Below, piece after piece: positions 1 to 10,937 of a stretch of 64,000 nt of DNA. The notes beneath the pieces are model-generated. The model was not told the DNA's origin, ran no database searches, and saw only the letters and a program-made list of their open reading frames with translations. The stretch is from Adineta vaga (Eukaryota; Rotifera), in NCBI GenBank assembly GCA_021613535.1, contig CP075492.1:14322001-14386000 (forward strand), in the 5' to 3' direction. Position numbers and translations under genes: made by a program. The stretch's first letter is position 1. Each line of letters starts with the position of its first letter.

Positions 1-502
1 TATGATCATACCAACTGTATCATAATTGGAAAGCTATTGTATCAAGATTATATTGTTTTATAACAAAAATACGAGAATAAATTTACCTTCCAATCCATAG
101 TATTTACCACATAGAATCTCTTAGTTTCATATATACTTTGTGAGAATCTGATTGGTAAGATATACCAATGATATTCATGAGATAGCATGTGTTTGTCAAA
201 CTTTATGTGCCTTAGTTATGATTTAACTTAATAGATAAAACAATAGATTCTCACAGAGAACAAATACTTGCAACGTCAACACCATGGTATCGGTTCAAAT
301 TTAGTATTCTACTAATGAAGCACAAAAAATCAATATTAGTCGCTTATGTGCGTCTGTTTGAACGTCATCCGATACTTTTTCAGCAAAAAAATTTGTATAT
401 TTTTCAGTAGGATATAGAAGAGAGTCATTAGGTTAAATCTTGGATCGCTATCTCTACTTTTTCAGCTAAAATTATCAAATTTATTCTCGTAAAACTTTTA
501 AT
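1..502. other. Upstream intergenic DNA
   Basis: AT-rich, no convincing ORF, RNA gene or repeat seen. It presumably contains the promoter of the pentapeptide-repeat gene that starts at 503. Confidence 0.4.
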
Positions 503-1979
503 ATGCCTGATAAGATCATATCTTCATCAGAACGAAGTGCTTGTTTCAATTGGGGTCGTCTTCTATTTTCGGCGTCTTTTCCACTTGTACTCGGCATCTT
601 TAGTATCATTTTTACAATACAGCAAAATTCAATTTCTCAAGCAAATCGTGAACAAGATCAACGTCAAGCAAATGAACTTCGTCAACAGAATATCTACGAT
701 GCGTATATTAACGATATATCAAAATTACTTCTAAGCCCTACGTTTAATCGATCGAATCCACAACAATTGAATTATATCGGATTTAAAACCGTAGATATTA
801 TAAAACATTTGAGCAATGCTCAGAAACGTGATGTTATTTTTTTTCTATACAATCACGAATTGATTCGAAGAGATAAACCAATTAGTCAACGTGTCAATTT
901 AACTGGAGCAGATTTGGCTGATGTTCATTTCATACAATCGACTTCTCTGAATTGCTATCTTCGAGATATAAATTTGGGATATATTCTTGCTTCGAACATT
1001 GTCTTCGATAAATGTGATATCAGTTTTGGTGTATTTCAGGGAGCTTGGCTGGTTGGAGCAAAGTTCATGAGATCACTTATGCATGGTTCGAAATTTCAAA
1101 AGGCTAATTTGACTGATGCTATATTTGATGGCAATAATATCAATCAAATAAGTTTTCCACATGCAACACTTATTAATTCAAAATTTTTGGGGATGAAACC
1201 TTTTATTACTGATTTCACCAATGCAGATTTGTTAAACAGTGATCTCACTAATAAAGATTTATCGTCTATGAAACATATTATCCGCAATACTCGATTTCCA
1301 AACGGTTCTTTCAGTGTCGTGGACAACTCTCAATTAATTATTGATGGTGGCGCAGAAGATGCAGTAAGTTTTTGAAAAAGTTTTCCAAGAACGCAGGATT
1401 GAATACTTTTCTAGTGCAACCGTAGTCTACGTAAGAAGGATTGGATGGTATTTGAAAAGTCTGTTGGTCTTGATTTCTACAACACAAATAGTACTAATCT
1501 GAATATTCCTAGTGGTGTAAGTGGCAATTGTTATTTTGGTAAGAATAAGACGGGTGTTTTGTATCAATACGTCTCGAAAATTTCTTATTCATTGTTAATT
1601 AACCATGAAATTGCTTATTTCAATCTTTCTGCACTCATGGGTTGCACAATACCGAATAGAAATAATGATCATGCTCTGATTGATGTGCGATGTTTCGATG
1701 AATTTCATAGTGGTCCTGTATGTGGTGGAATAAGTATTAAAAGCATAACTTCTTTGTGTTTGTTCCTTTTCTATTTTGAAAGAATTTATAGGAACAAATA
1801 AAACCTTATCTGGCTTTCATTATTATACGACAGTTGTATTTATTCCAAAAGGAACTGTACATTTGAGAATTTGGATTGAAGTTAATATAAAAATTCCTTC
1901 GAACTCCATTGATAGTGCTGTACAATCTTGTTTTATTGACGAAATAAAACTATTCATTTTCAAGAAAGAAAAATGGTAA
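503..1979 (+). CDS. Membrane-anchored pentapeptide-repeat protein
   Basis: Three exons are inferred: 503-1363, 1415-1733 and 1792-1979. The introns are 51 and 58 bp (GTAAGT..CTAG and GTATTA..ATAG), and the joined frame is open for 455 codons. Residues about 20-41 form one hydrophobic segment, followed by a Gln/Arg-rich helix, which suggests a single membrane anchor. Residues about 130-260 carry A(N/D)Lxx-type pentapeptide repeats (for example TGADLADVHF, KANLTDAIFDG, TNADLLNSDLTNKDL), which form a right-handed quadrilateral beta helix in known families. The last 165 residues look like a beta-rich, Cys-containing extracellular module, but I do not recognise a named domain. Molecular function is unknown. 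Proteins with an N-terminal TM segment followed by pentapeptide repeats are common in bdelloid genomes. Start chosen at the first ATG of the open frame. Confidence 0.75.
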
Positions 1980-3134
1980 GAATAATCAGTGTTCGTCTTC
2001 TTTTCATCTTTATATTTGTTCTTTTTCTTAGAGATTGTTAATATAATTATTGGACTATTCTAAACATCAGACGCAAGCGATAAATACACAGTGTTTACAG
2101 TGTAGTTTTTTCGAGACAATCTAATATTTTTGTTCATCCTTCTGAATTATAAAAACAATTTATCATAAAGAATCGTATAATAAGTGAATAACATCTATTT
2201 GAAATTGATTTCGTTGAGGATGTGGATGTGGGTGTGAACGTAAATGTAGGTAGGTGACATGTTTATTAATGTCAAAGCCTAGTCCTCACTCATGACTGTG
2301 TGGCACTTGTTGTTACTCAAGAGAGATCACTTTTAGACTCTATGTATGATTATTTGTAAGAGGTTTATGAAATATACCTGAATGAATATGAATTATTTGA
2401 AAAAGATGGATATAGATAAACTTGGAAAGCATATTTGATGTGTTCACTGTTAGATAAACAAATTAAAAGTTACTAGCGCTTAGAAAAAGAATTCTTTCAT
2501 AAATCGGTTGACTCAAAAAGCATATCTATCATAGAAATTTGTATGCTTTCAATTTCATTCTCATTTCTCAAAGGTAGCAGAATTTTTTACAAGATCGTCA
2601 CAGCTTGATATGATAAGTTTGATTTAATTCAAACTCTTTTAACGAATTTTGTTTTCTTTTTCGCAGTATCGAACAGCGTCATAGACAACGTAGCAAATGT
2701 CATGATATTCGGTGTTTATCTATAAAAAAAACATTAATTGGTTACTCTTGACAGATTGAAACATCTGAAGTTTCATGTTTTTATTAATATTACATATTTG
2801 ATGAACTATCTAAAATGCTTGCTGTTATTTAACTCAGATGCTGAAAACGAATCTATTGTACAAAATGAGCGTCGATTGATTTGTCTCGCTTTGATTCTTC
2901 TACTGATATAATTTGTCATTAGAACGTTCTATTATTCTATCGCGCTCTTCTTCTTGATAAAAAGTAACAAGTAACGAAGAAAACGATTTTAACATTGTCA
3001 CGTGGTTCTATTCAGACGAACAAAAGAAAGAAGGAGGAAGACGAACATGAAAATAATCGTATTGTACAGAATAGCATGCATTTGTTTTCTTTCTCATCAT
3101 ATTTGTGCGCATAATATTATTACAATTAATCTGA
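1980..3134. other. Intergenic DNA
   Basis: No supported gene. At 2215-2255 there is a short GT-rich tract (GATGTGGATGTGGGTGTG), one of several G-strand-biased intergenic tracts in the window. An ORF at 3002-3187 has a hydrophobic start, but it overlaps the better-supported 3135 ORF in another frame. Confidence 0.4.
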
Positions 3135-3476
3135 ATGAATCCATCTCTGAGCATTTTGACACTGGGGCTCACACAGAGTATTCTTGATTCTGTTAAAAAT
3201 CGACTTGTTGTCCAAGGAATTGATGTTGGAACACTTGCAGTTACAAATGAACCCTCGTGTGATAATGAAATAGCTCGTATTGCAAGTTCAAAAGATTGGA
3301 ATGGTGTTATTGTTGGATATGGCGTACGAAATGATACTGATTGGTTTGAACGAGTGTTGCAAATAATACATTCAGCAAATCCAAATATTTCATTGATCGA
3401 TCACAAAAATCCAGATGATGTGGAAAATGCTATCGAACGTCATTACAATATTCGATTACCGCTTAACAAAACATAA
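3135..3476 (+). CDS. Small conserved-looking protein, function unknown
   Basis: Single-exon ORF of 113 aa with no signal peptide or membrane segment. It alternates beta-like hydrophobic stretches (SILTLGLTQ, VIVGYGVRND) and helices in a way that resembles a small alpha/beta (Rossmann-like) fold. I cannot name the family. An AATAAA follows the stop within a few bases (TGAATAAAATA), consistent with a compact 3' end. An overlapping frame (from 3048) begins with a hydrophobic stretch that could be a signal peptide, but it ends at 3187 and has no visible continuation, so I prefer this frame. The composition is protein-like (balanced charges, few rare residues). Confidence 0.55.
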   Translation: MNPSLSILTLGLTQSILDSVKNRLVVQGIDVGTLAVTNEPSCDNEIARIASSKDWNGVIVGYGVRNDTDWFERVLQIIHSANPNISLIDHKNPDDVENAIERHYNIRLPLNKT

Positions 3477-3715
3477 TGAATAAAATATTTGTTTCCAAAA
3501 TCTTGCGAATAAATATGTAAAAGAGCTATACTTTGATAAAAGAAAATAATTTAGACATCATTTTCATTCTTCATCCGTCATTATGTCGTATGACAATATT
3601 ATTTTAGTATAGATAAGGATGACAATGCAAAGATAGAAGATAAATTTCAAGATTAAAAACCATGTAAAAAATGAGTACATTCATCACACTTCTATCTTTA
3701 ACTTCAAGAAGCAAA

Positions 3716-5038
3716 ATGATATTGCACTATGTACTATGTCTATTTGCGTACGTATGAAAACTACAGTGAAACTTGAAAAACTAGGTTAAATTTTCAATCA
3801 GTGCTAAATACATATTTTCTACATGATTATTCTCTTTTTAGGATACTGGCAATAATCAATGGTAATAGAATAATACACAATTTATGATGATGAAAGTTAA
3901 TTTCTTTTTGTTATTTTTTTATTTCAGGTCGATCTGTTCCTAAAGAATCGAGTGATTGTAAGTATACATACATAGGAAGTTTTATATTTTGACAAGACTC
4001 TAATCCTTAAAAATCCATTTCTAATCATAGGTCCAAGTGATTTGAAATGGAATACGAATGGAATAACGATAATGAGTAATGATAACAATTTAAATAAAAA
4101 ATAATTGAGTTTTCCTATTGGTTTATTTATTGAACCTAAAACACAAATAATGTATGTTACTGATAGTGGCTACAACTATGTACTTAAACGTTATCCAAAT
4201 GGTGAAATTCAAATAGCTGCTGGTCGATTAGATCGCACTGGAGGATCGACACCGGATAGATTATCTGGTCCAATGGATGTTTTTGCAGATGAAAATGAAA
4301 ATATTTATATTGCTGACTGGAGCAATCAACGCATTCAATTCTGGGAAAAAGGTGCTAAACGTGGAAGTACAATTGCTGGAAATGGAACACGTGGTAGTGC
4401 ATTAAATGAATTTGGTTTTCCAAGGGATGTTTTACTCATTTCACAAGAACATATAATTGTTGCTGATTATGAAAATCAACGTATAACACGATGGCCATCA
4501 ACATATGATTCAAAAACATCTATCGGGAGCATTATAGCCGTAAGAAAATGATTGAATTTTTATTCGATAGATATTTTTGTCGTCATTATTATTTTAGGGT
4601 GGAAATGGTGCTGGTCTTAGTCCACCGCAATTAGATGGTCCAACTGGATTATATTTTGATAAGGCGGCAAATAACTTGTACATCGTCAATGAGCTAGCTC
4701 ATACAGTGATACAATGGAATCTGGATGGTTATGGAAGTAAAAGTATCTATGCTGGTATTCCGGGAAGACCAGGTAATAGTACAGTACAATTACAGAGTCC
4801 TCAAGGTATAACCATGGATAAATATGGTAATTTATATGTGACTGATTGTGATAATCATCGAATACAAATGTTTTGTCCAAATTCTGTATTTGGTATTACA
4901 ATTGCTGGTACTGATGAAATGGGTAATGGAAGTAATCAATTATATTTTCCTCGTGATGTGGCACTTGATGCAGAAATGAATTTATATGTCACAGATACAT
5001 ATAATCAACGTATACAAAAATTCGAAAGAGTTCAATAA
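3716..5038 (+). CDS. Secreted NHL-repeat protein interrupted by one in-frame TAA
   Basis: Five exons fit: 3716-3747, 3842-3861, 3928-3957, 4031-4539 and 4598-5038. All four introns are GT-AG and keep one frame. The first three mini-exons encode a signal peptide (MILHYVLCLFAILAIING) and a short linker. The rest is a chain of NHL-type blades (for example GNLYVTDCDNHRIQMF, MNLYVTDTYNQRIQKF), which normally build a beta-propeller for protein or ligand binding outside the cell. At 4102-4104, after LNKK and before LSFPIGLF, an in-frame TAA interrupts the first blade. Everything after it is intact, so this is either a recent nonsense allele, a sequence error or readthrough. A decayed partial copy of this gene lies at about 20831-21312. 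Confidence 0.7.
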
Positions 5039-5252
5039 AAAGAGTTTTTTTTATTAATTTTATGTAATTCACTCATATGAAGGATGAAAAATGAATGCAT
5101 TAAAATGAGAGTACATACGTTATATTTTGCGAGATTCATAAACCCACTGTTTAGTTTTACTAGGCTGTTGGATGATAACATAAAACGGTATGAGTAAGAC
5201 AAGAACCTTTCTTCATCCTTATTTGATCATGTATATACGTAAATAGAAGTAA

Positions 5253-6287
5253 TTAGAATCTATGACGTTGCGAAAGAAGATTAAGACATTGTTGATAAAG
5301 ACTATTTCGAAATAATTGACTGGTTAATGTATTAACATAGAATGTTTTACAATAATTTGCAAAATAAAGCCAACGAGCTATAAAAGCAGATATAAAATAA
5401 ACTTGAATAACAAATAGATCTGTTAGTACAGGATTAAGATAAGTATATATATAAATGATTAGAAATGGTATATGTAATATGCTTGTTAGAGTTATTTGGA
5501 CTAGGACCATACGAAACATATGAAAATTATGACGACTATGAACGGATACTGTTTCATTTGTTGGAACTGTTGTACCTAATCTTATTCTATTCGTTCCATT
5601 ATTTATTTGTTGATTAACTCGATTTCGACTTCGTTTCATATTAAATAAAATCAATAAACTGAATGTTGCTAAAACCAAAGGAGTAATTGCTCCATTGAAC
5701 AGTGAAAAAATAAGTCCATCAATAATAAAAAAGATGGTCGATGAACCAAGAATAACTTGACATTGATTTTGCATTGTCGATGGATTTTGACGAACATCAT
5801 AAGCAATTGGATAATGTAATGCAAGTAATGCCCAAATTAGAAAACAACTTACAACTACAATACGACTTATTCTTAATTGACTCCATTTTCGAAGTGTTTG
5901 TTTCAATGAACTCATACAAAATCGATCGATAGATATCAGCGTTAAATAAGTTGATGACAAACATGGTGAAATAAATCGAACAAAATTTCCCAATTTACAC
6001 CAAATTCTTGATAATAAAATTTCATCACCAAGTGATGGATTAAATGCTGCTATCGTTTCAATTAGAATAAATATATTTATAGTACTAAGATCTACAATTG
6101 ATGTTGCCAAGAAATAAACTCCACATGGTTTATTTCGAAGTTGTTTTTGAAGAAATGTAGCGATATTTAAGCTGGCTCCACATATACCAAATATATAGAG
6201 TAAAATATATACATATTTATTCATTTCATTAAGAATAGCCAGCGTTCGAATAAGATCAAAAATCGACTTACTAGTTGAATTATCCAT
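5253..6287 (-). CDS. Rhodopsin-like 7TM G-protein-coupled receptor
   Basis: Intronless 344-aa ORF with seven hydrophobic segments. Hallmarks of class A receptors are visible: a TM1 region with GASLNIATF (Asn), a Cys before TM3 (SRIWCKLGNFVRF) that can pair with the Cys of the second extracellular loop (NQCQVI), and IDRF at the end of TM3 in place of the usual DRY. The third loop is rich in Arg and Asn (RSRNRVNQQINNGTN). TM7 ends with ANYCKTFYVNTLTSQLFR, lacking a clean NPxxY. The overall pattern resembles the large bdelloid family of FMRFamide-peptide-receptor-like GPCRs. The ligand cannot be inferred. It lies tail to tail with the NHL gene. Confidence 0.85.
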   Translation of the reverse strand: MDNSTSKSIFDLIRTLAILNEMNKYVYILLYIFGICGASLNIATFLQKQLRNKPCGVYFLATSIVDLSTINIFILIETIAAFNPSLGDEILLSRIWCKLGNFVRFISPCLSSTYLTLISIDRFCMSSLKQTLRKWSQLRISRIVVVSCFLIWALLALHYPIAYDVRQNPSTMQNQCQVILGSSTIFFIIDGLIFSLFNGAITPLVLATFSLLILFNMKRSRNRVNQQINNGTNRIRLGTTVPTNETVSVHSRHNFHMFRMVLVQITLTSILHIPFLIIYIYTYLNPVLTDLFVIQVYFISAFIARWLYFANYCKTFYVNTLTSQLFRNSLYQQCLNLLSQRHRF

Positions 6288-7585
6288 TGTCTTTCGTTCT
6301 TTTATGGTAAAATCAGCAAAACAAATTGTATGCTAAGGACTTTTTCAGGATTATATATAGAGAAGAAAGAATTTATTATTCGAACTTTTCTTTTGTACTA
6401 TAAAAAGAAAAGTAAACAGAGAAGAAGATACTATATTTCAGACGTTTGATTAAATTACATGTCAAGTTATATTAGAAGATAATTAACTTTTGTTCTAATT
6501 AAAAAATCTTTTCTGAGACGAATTCTTATAAATATTCGAAGAATGAGAGTGAACATAAGTCATGCACACACACTTACACTCTCAAGTTTTTATGCATAAA
6601 TACATAAAAATAAGAAATCAAGTTTTTCGAAATACCTAGATAAATAGAATAATTTAGAAAATGAGTAAATTATGTTTGTTCATAATATGTGACAGTTTCA
6701 CATAGTACATTTTATGATCTGCATATTTAATGATGGAGGAAGCCGATTTATCTGTAATATTTCATACGAGATTATATGACATACTGACAACGTAAATAGC
6801 ATCTAACTTAGTGGATCTTTTCGCGAAGTTCGGCATTAAGAATAGAATGAAACAAACAACAGAAGTTTTTTCTAGATATGTTCTTCCATATAGAAAAATA
6901 GCTGGCCACTGCGACAGCGCATGATAGAATTTGAAGTTTGAAAATTACTTGCTTCTTACATGACGATGATAGCAGATTTTCTATTGCCCATCTTAGCTAT
7001 TTTGCTTAGAAGTAATAGAGAAAACGTACGTTGTAGTTTTCAATAGTATGATATGTGAAAAAAGCGTTTCCTGCAGTTCTTTTACGCAGATTATCAAAAA
7101 ACAAATCGTCCTATAAGTACAAATCGAAAGATATTATTTTTATCAAAAATCGATAATCATGCAGAGATATAAGATCGTGAATGTGACTGAATATAAACTT
7201 TTTTATTGCTTGCAATGCAATGCACAAGTGAATTAATTCAAAATATGCGACAAAAAATGTTTAATAAGAATTTATCAAACGCATTTGAATGTAGCTATAC
7301 GAATGAAGCTTCGCTAATAAGATAATGTTATGAAATAATTACGTAGTGTACTCTTTCGTAGGATTCAATGAAAAAAAATTAGTCATGATGTCATGATTTA
7401 ATGAGAGATCAAAATCGAATAGCAATTGACGTCATGATATGAAAGGTATACAGCAATAGAAGAAAAGAAAGAAAAAAGATTTCAAAAGCATTGCATCAAT
7501 GTGATTATAACTAAATATTTTTCTTTTCTTTCTGTCTTTTTATCTTTTTTTCTCATTTATAACAGAAAAAGAATCATTTCTCAAC
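6288..7585. other. Intergenic DNA between divergent genes
   Basis: About 1.3 kb with no supported gene on either strand. It separates the GPCR (minus) from the Mpv17 gene (plus) and so should hold both promoters. A pyrimidine-rich tract precedes the Mpv17 start (about 7518-7560). Confidence 0.4.
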
Positions 7586-8424
7586 ATGACTCTCGGTTTT
7601 ATCAATGCTGTCAAATTTACAAGATCCACTCAACATGGTATATTTAGTTACTTATGTGTCATAATAAATTTTTACTAATGTTATTTAAATAGGATGGCGT
7701 AATCTAATCAAACCTTATTTGATCTCAACAATTGGAATTGGTACAAGTGCAACTGTAGGCGATTTTATCTGTCAATATTTACAAAGAAATAAACAAAACA
7801 AAAGTAATGTTACTACTCAAATATCATCGTCTTGTATATTACCTTGGTGGGATAGACAACGTTCTCTAGTCATGTGTATCTCGTCTACATTCGTCGTAGC
7901 ACCTTGGAATTTTACAGTTTCAAGAATTATCGAAAATCTATTTCCAGGTAAATATATCATAGAAAAAAGATTTGAATTTTAGCTGAGAATCTTTGCTTTT
8001 CTCGATAGGAAAACAAGGCATTCAAATTCTTAAAAAAATGTTAACTAATACATTACTTGCACCAATTGGTATATGTCTCGTCTTTGTATCAGTTACTCTT
8101 CTCAACGGTCGATCATTTCATGATGCCGAAATTAAAATCACAAATGATTTATGGAAAACATTTTTCACTGGAACATGTTATTGGCCATTTGTTTCTTTTA
8201 TTAATTTTCGTTTTATACCACTTGACTATCGACCATTCGTTGGAAGTCTAGCTGGAGCCATATGGAATATTTATATATCTTCTATTGCAAATGCGACAAC
8301 GGATAAATCTAAACAAACGTTGACAGAAACGAAGGCGAATTTTCCTGGCGGAATAAGCGAAAAAACAATGACAGTATTGCAAAAAATACGAAATATTTTA
8401 AATCAAAATAAAAAAGATTTGTAG
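7586..8424 (+). CDS. Mpv17/PMP22-family membrane protein
   Basis: Exons 7586-7637, 7693-7947 and 8009-8424 join in frame to 240 aa (GTATAT..ATAG and GTAAAT..ATAG introns). Family features: an N-terminal YLISTIGIGTSATVGDFICQ segment, a Trp-rich second segment (WWDRQRSLVMCISS), and the C-terminal signature around DLWKTFFTGTCYWPFVSFINFRFIPLDYRP, which matches the W-x-x-WPxxQ-xxNF-xxVP-xxxR pattern of the family. Members are four-helix proteins of the mitochondrial inner membrane or peroxisome, thought to form channels affecting nucleotide pools or redox. The length is slightly above the usual 175-220 residues because of a polar linker (QRNKQNKSNVTTQ) and a Lys-rich tail. Whether it is closer to MPV17, MPV17L or PXMP2 cannot be decided here. 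Confidence 0.85.
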
Positions 8425-8649
8425 GGCATACGAAAATGAATATTACTGAATGATATTATACGTATTGATTAATATAGATCTTCAAAGATAAGTGATGAAA
8501 ATTTGTTTGTTCATTCTGAGAATAAACGAAAATGCTATTTAGAAGTATTGCAGAGAATATTTCTTTGACAAAAAAGAATAATTGTAATAATAATAAAAGT
8601 GCGAGAATAAAAGAAAAGAAACGAAAAAAATCCTTTAATAAAATTAAAT

Positions 8650-8976
8650 TCATCGCGGACAAACTGCACCATATTGCCAATGACATCGATTATCGGTTCC
8701 AGCATAACAGCATGCGCCAAGTTGAACAGTACAATGGTTATCTAAGTTACCTGTTGAAACACCTCTCGTATCGACTGTTCCACAGCATCGACCTTTGCTA
8801 CCGTAATCACTCCAACATTGAACATAATTGTTTGTTCGTTTTTCGAATTGATCTCCGTCCATAAAACGTTTAAGAAATCGAAGATAATTATCTTGATTTC
8901 CAAATGCATATGTAGATTGAACCATGATCGCAAAGATCAACGTTATAACTAGAACTGTAATAGTTGTTGATTTCAT
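8650..8976 (-). CDS. Small secreted Cys-rich preproprotein
   Basis: Intronless 108-aa ORF. Residues 1-24 are a clear signal peptide (ITVLVITLIFAIMVQSTYA). A short polar propeptide follows, containing two Lys-Arg sites (FLKR and FEKR) typical of prohormone-convertase cleavage. Cleavage after the second would release a C-terminal peptide of about 60 residues with eight cysteines, including two CC pairs, enough for four disulfides. It could be an antimicrobial, signalling or defensive peptide. I do not recognise the cysteine spacing as a named family, so the role stays open. It lies tail to tail with the Mpv17 gene, 225 bp apart. Confidence 0.7.
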   Translation of the reverse strand: MKSTTITVLVITLIFAIMVQSTYAFGNQDNYLRFLKRFMDGDQFEKRTNNYVQCWSDYGSKGRCCGTVDTRGVSTGNLDNHCTVQLGACCYAGTDNRCHWQYGAVCPR

Positions 8977-9734
8977 TTTTTTCTGAATTTCTTCGAATGA
9001 ATATGTGCTACGATGTTTTGATTCGTCTCCTCGTTTATATCCAAAAGTTTTTTATATAACTGCATAATAAATATATAATTATTAAAAAAATCCTACTGGT
9101 AAATTGATGTACCATAAAGCACTTGAAGGACATTCTATACACATATATCCAAGGTGGATTTAGTATTTTTCGAGTATATAACTTGACATTTACTTCAGTA
9201 AAAAGAATTCTGAATTATAATTCGAAAAAAATGCTTTTCTATGTTATGAATAACACGAAAGTTTATTGACGTATAATTATTTTTACTCTGTCGATGAATA
9301 TTTTTTCAGTTGTACTCAATAATCTTCCCTTGCTTCATATTTTTTATCTTTAAAGTACACCTTACACTGTTATTAGCACTAATTTTCTTCGCTTTATTCA
9401 AAGTTACCTTCGAAATCTGCTTATAGCTTATAGGATCAATCCCTTTATCGTATTTTCACTGTTCGTTCTTTTTCTATAGTCACTTGATTTTTCCTTTCTG
9501 TGTCTGTTTGGTATATTCCAATCATAACATATATATATATATTCTCCTTTCTAATCTATGATTCATTGCCTTTTTTTGCTTGGATACCCATACATAACAT
9601 ATACAAAGTAAAGATTCTTCTTTTAATATTTATAATTTACATTTCGTTCGCAATTTCTTAGTGTCAACATTCAATTGTAATCCGTATAAGTGAAAACATA
9701 TAACATGTTTCTTTGTTGAATCTTTTAATTTTAG
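8977..9734. other. Intergenic DNA / F-box gene 5' region
   Basis: No complete gene seen. An AT dinucleotide run is at about 9528-9541. The first coding exon of the F-box gene should lie here, because the 9735 exon opens at a splice acceptor in mid-codon, but I could not place it with confidence. Confidence 0.4.
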
Positions 9735-10788
9735 AAAAGCATCGATTACAAATCTCGAAGATCTCTCCAATGAGATCGTATTTGAAATTTTTGAATATCT
9801 CAATTTCAATGATATATACAAAGCCTTTTCCAATCTAAATATTCGTTATGAAAATCTTCTTATTGATCCATTATTTCCTATAAAAATAAATCTTTCGTCT
9901 ATATCAAAATTATCGTTTCAATATTATTATACGCAAATTCTCGTTCCCTATCAACATCGAATTCAATCACTTCGCATATCAAGTGCATTTATAATTGATC
10001 TCCTTTTTGCATCGAAATCTATTGAATTAAACTTAATTCATCTTGAAAAATTAGTTCTTCATAATGTTAGTAAATCGAACTATTTTCATGATTTACTTGA
10101 TTATTTACCATCAATTCCATGTCTAACTTCATTGGTTATAATTTGCAAACATCCTGTTCAAAATAAAAGTTCGATTTATCAACAAATATTTCGTTTATCT
10201 CAATTAAAATATTGTAACATATCATTCGATGGATTTAATAAATATGAAATATTACCTATGGCCAAAGATGAATTTAGCCCTATGGAAATTTTTATTATCA
10301 ACGATCGATGTACTATCACTGAATTTAATGTTCTGTTATCATACGTACCTAAACTTCGTCGTTTATCGGCACCTTATCTAATTGATTCCGATGATAACCA
10401 AATTAGATCATACACAAGTACATTAAATCATCTAACACATTTTTCATTAGATTGTGATTGTATTCATTTCAATCAATTTGAATTAATGATACAAAATTTA
10501 TTTCCATACATTCAAGTTTTACATTTTTCAACAGAAGAAAATAAAAATTTTTTTGATGCTCATCGATGGGAACATTTAATTACATGTCATATGCCGCATT
10601 TACGAATTTTTGATATGAAAATTTCTAGTTACTTAAGCTTTATAGGACAAAGAAATGATTGTATCAATAAAATTGAACAATTCAGTTCTTTATTTTGGCT
10701 CGAACGAAATTGGTTTTTTACTTATTCTTTTGACGATCACATTTTTGGCGAACGTATTATTTTATTTTCGAAGAATTCATTCAAATAA
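9735..10788 (+). CDS. F-box protein (5' exon not placed)
   Basis: The frame is open from a splice acceptor (AATTTTAG, 9734) to the stop at 10788, about 351 codons. It begins KASITNLEDLSNEIVFEIFEYLNFNDIYKAFSNLN, a standard F-box (L-x-D-L-x-x-E-I-x-x-E-I-F-x-Y-L). F-box domains recruit Skp1 and the SCF ubiquitin ligase. The remaining 300 residues are Leu/Ile/Ser-rich with degenerate LRR-like spacing (FQSLRI-type, LTSLVIICKHP, LKYCNISFDGF) and would be the substrate-binding part. Such single-exon-like F-box genes form a very large family in bdelloids. The split codon at the acceptor needs an upstream mini-exon that ends in phase 2. Confidence 0.75.
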
Positions 10789-10937
10789 ACTAATAGATAA
10801 CTAGCCAACTTTTTGATTTTCATTTCAAATGCTTAGTGACCAAGGAAAGAAAACACAACGAACAAAACGATGATATGCGATCGAAGAAGATGAACAGGAA
10901 AAAAAGAAAAGAGATAATAGTGTGTACAAAGAACTAT

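Noticed and set aside
3002-3187. 61-aa ORF with a signal-peptide-like start
   Set aside because: Overlaps the better 113-aa ORF in another frame and has no continuation.
4074-4108. A 34-bp intron removing the in-frame TAA of the NHL gene
   Set aside because: Too short for introns here (about 46 bp or more) and its length is not a multiple of three, so it would break the downstream frame.
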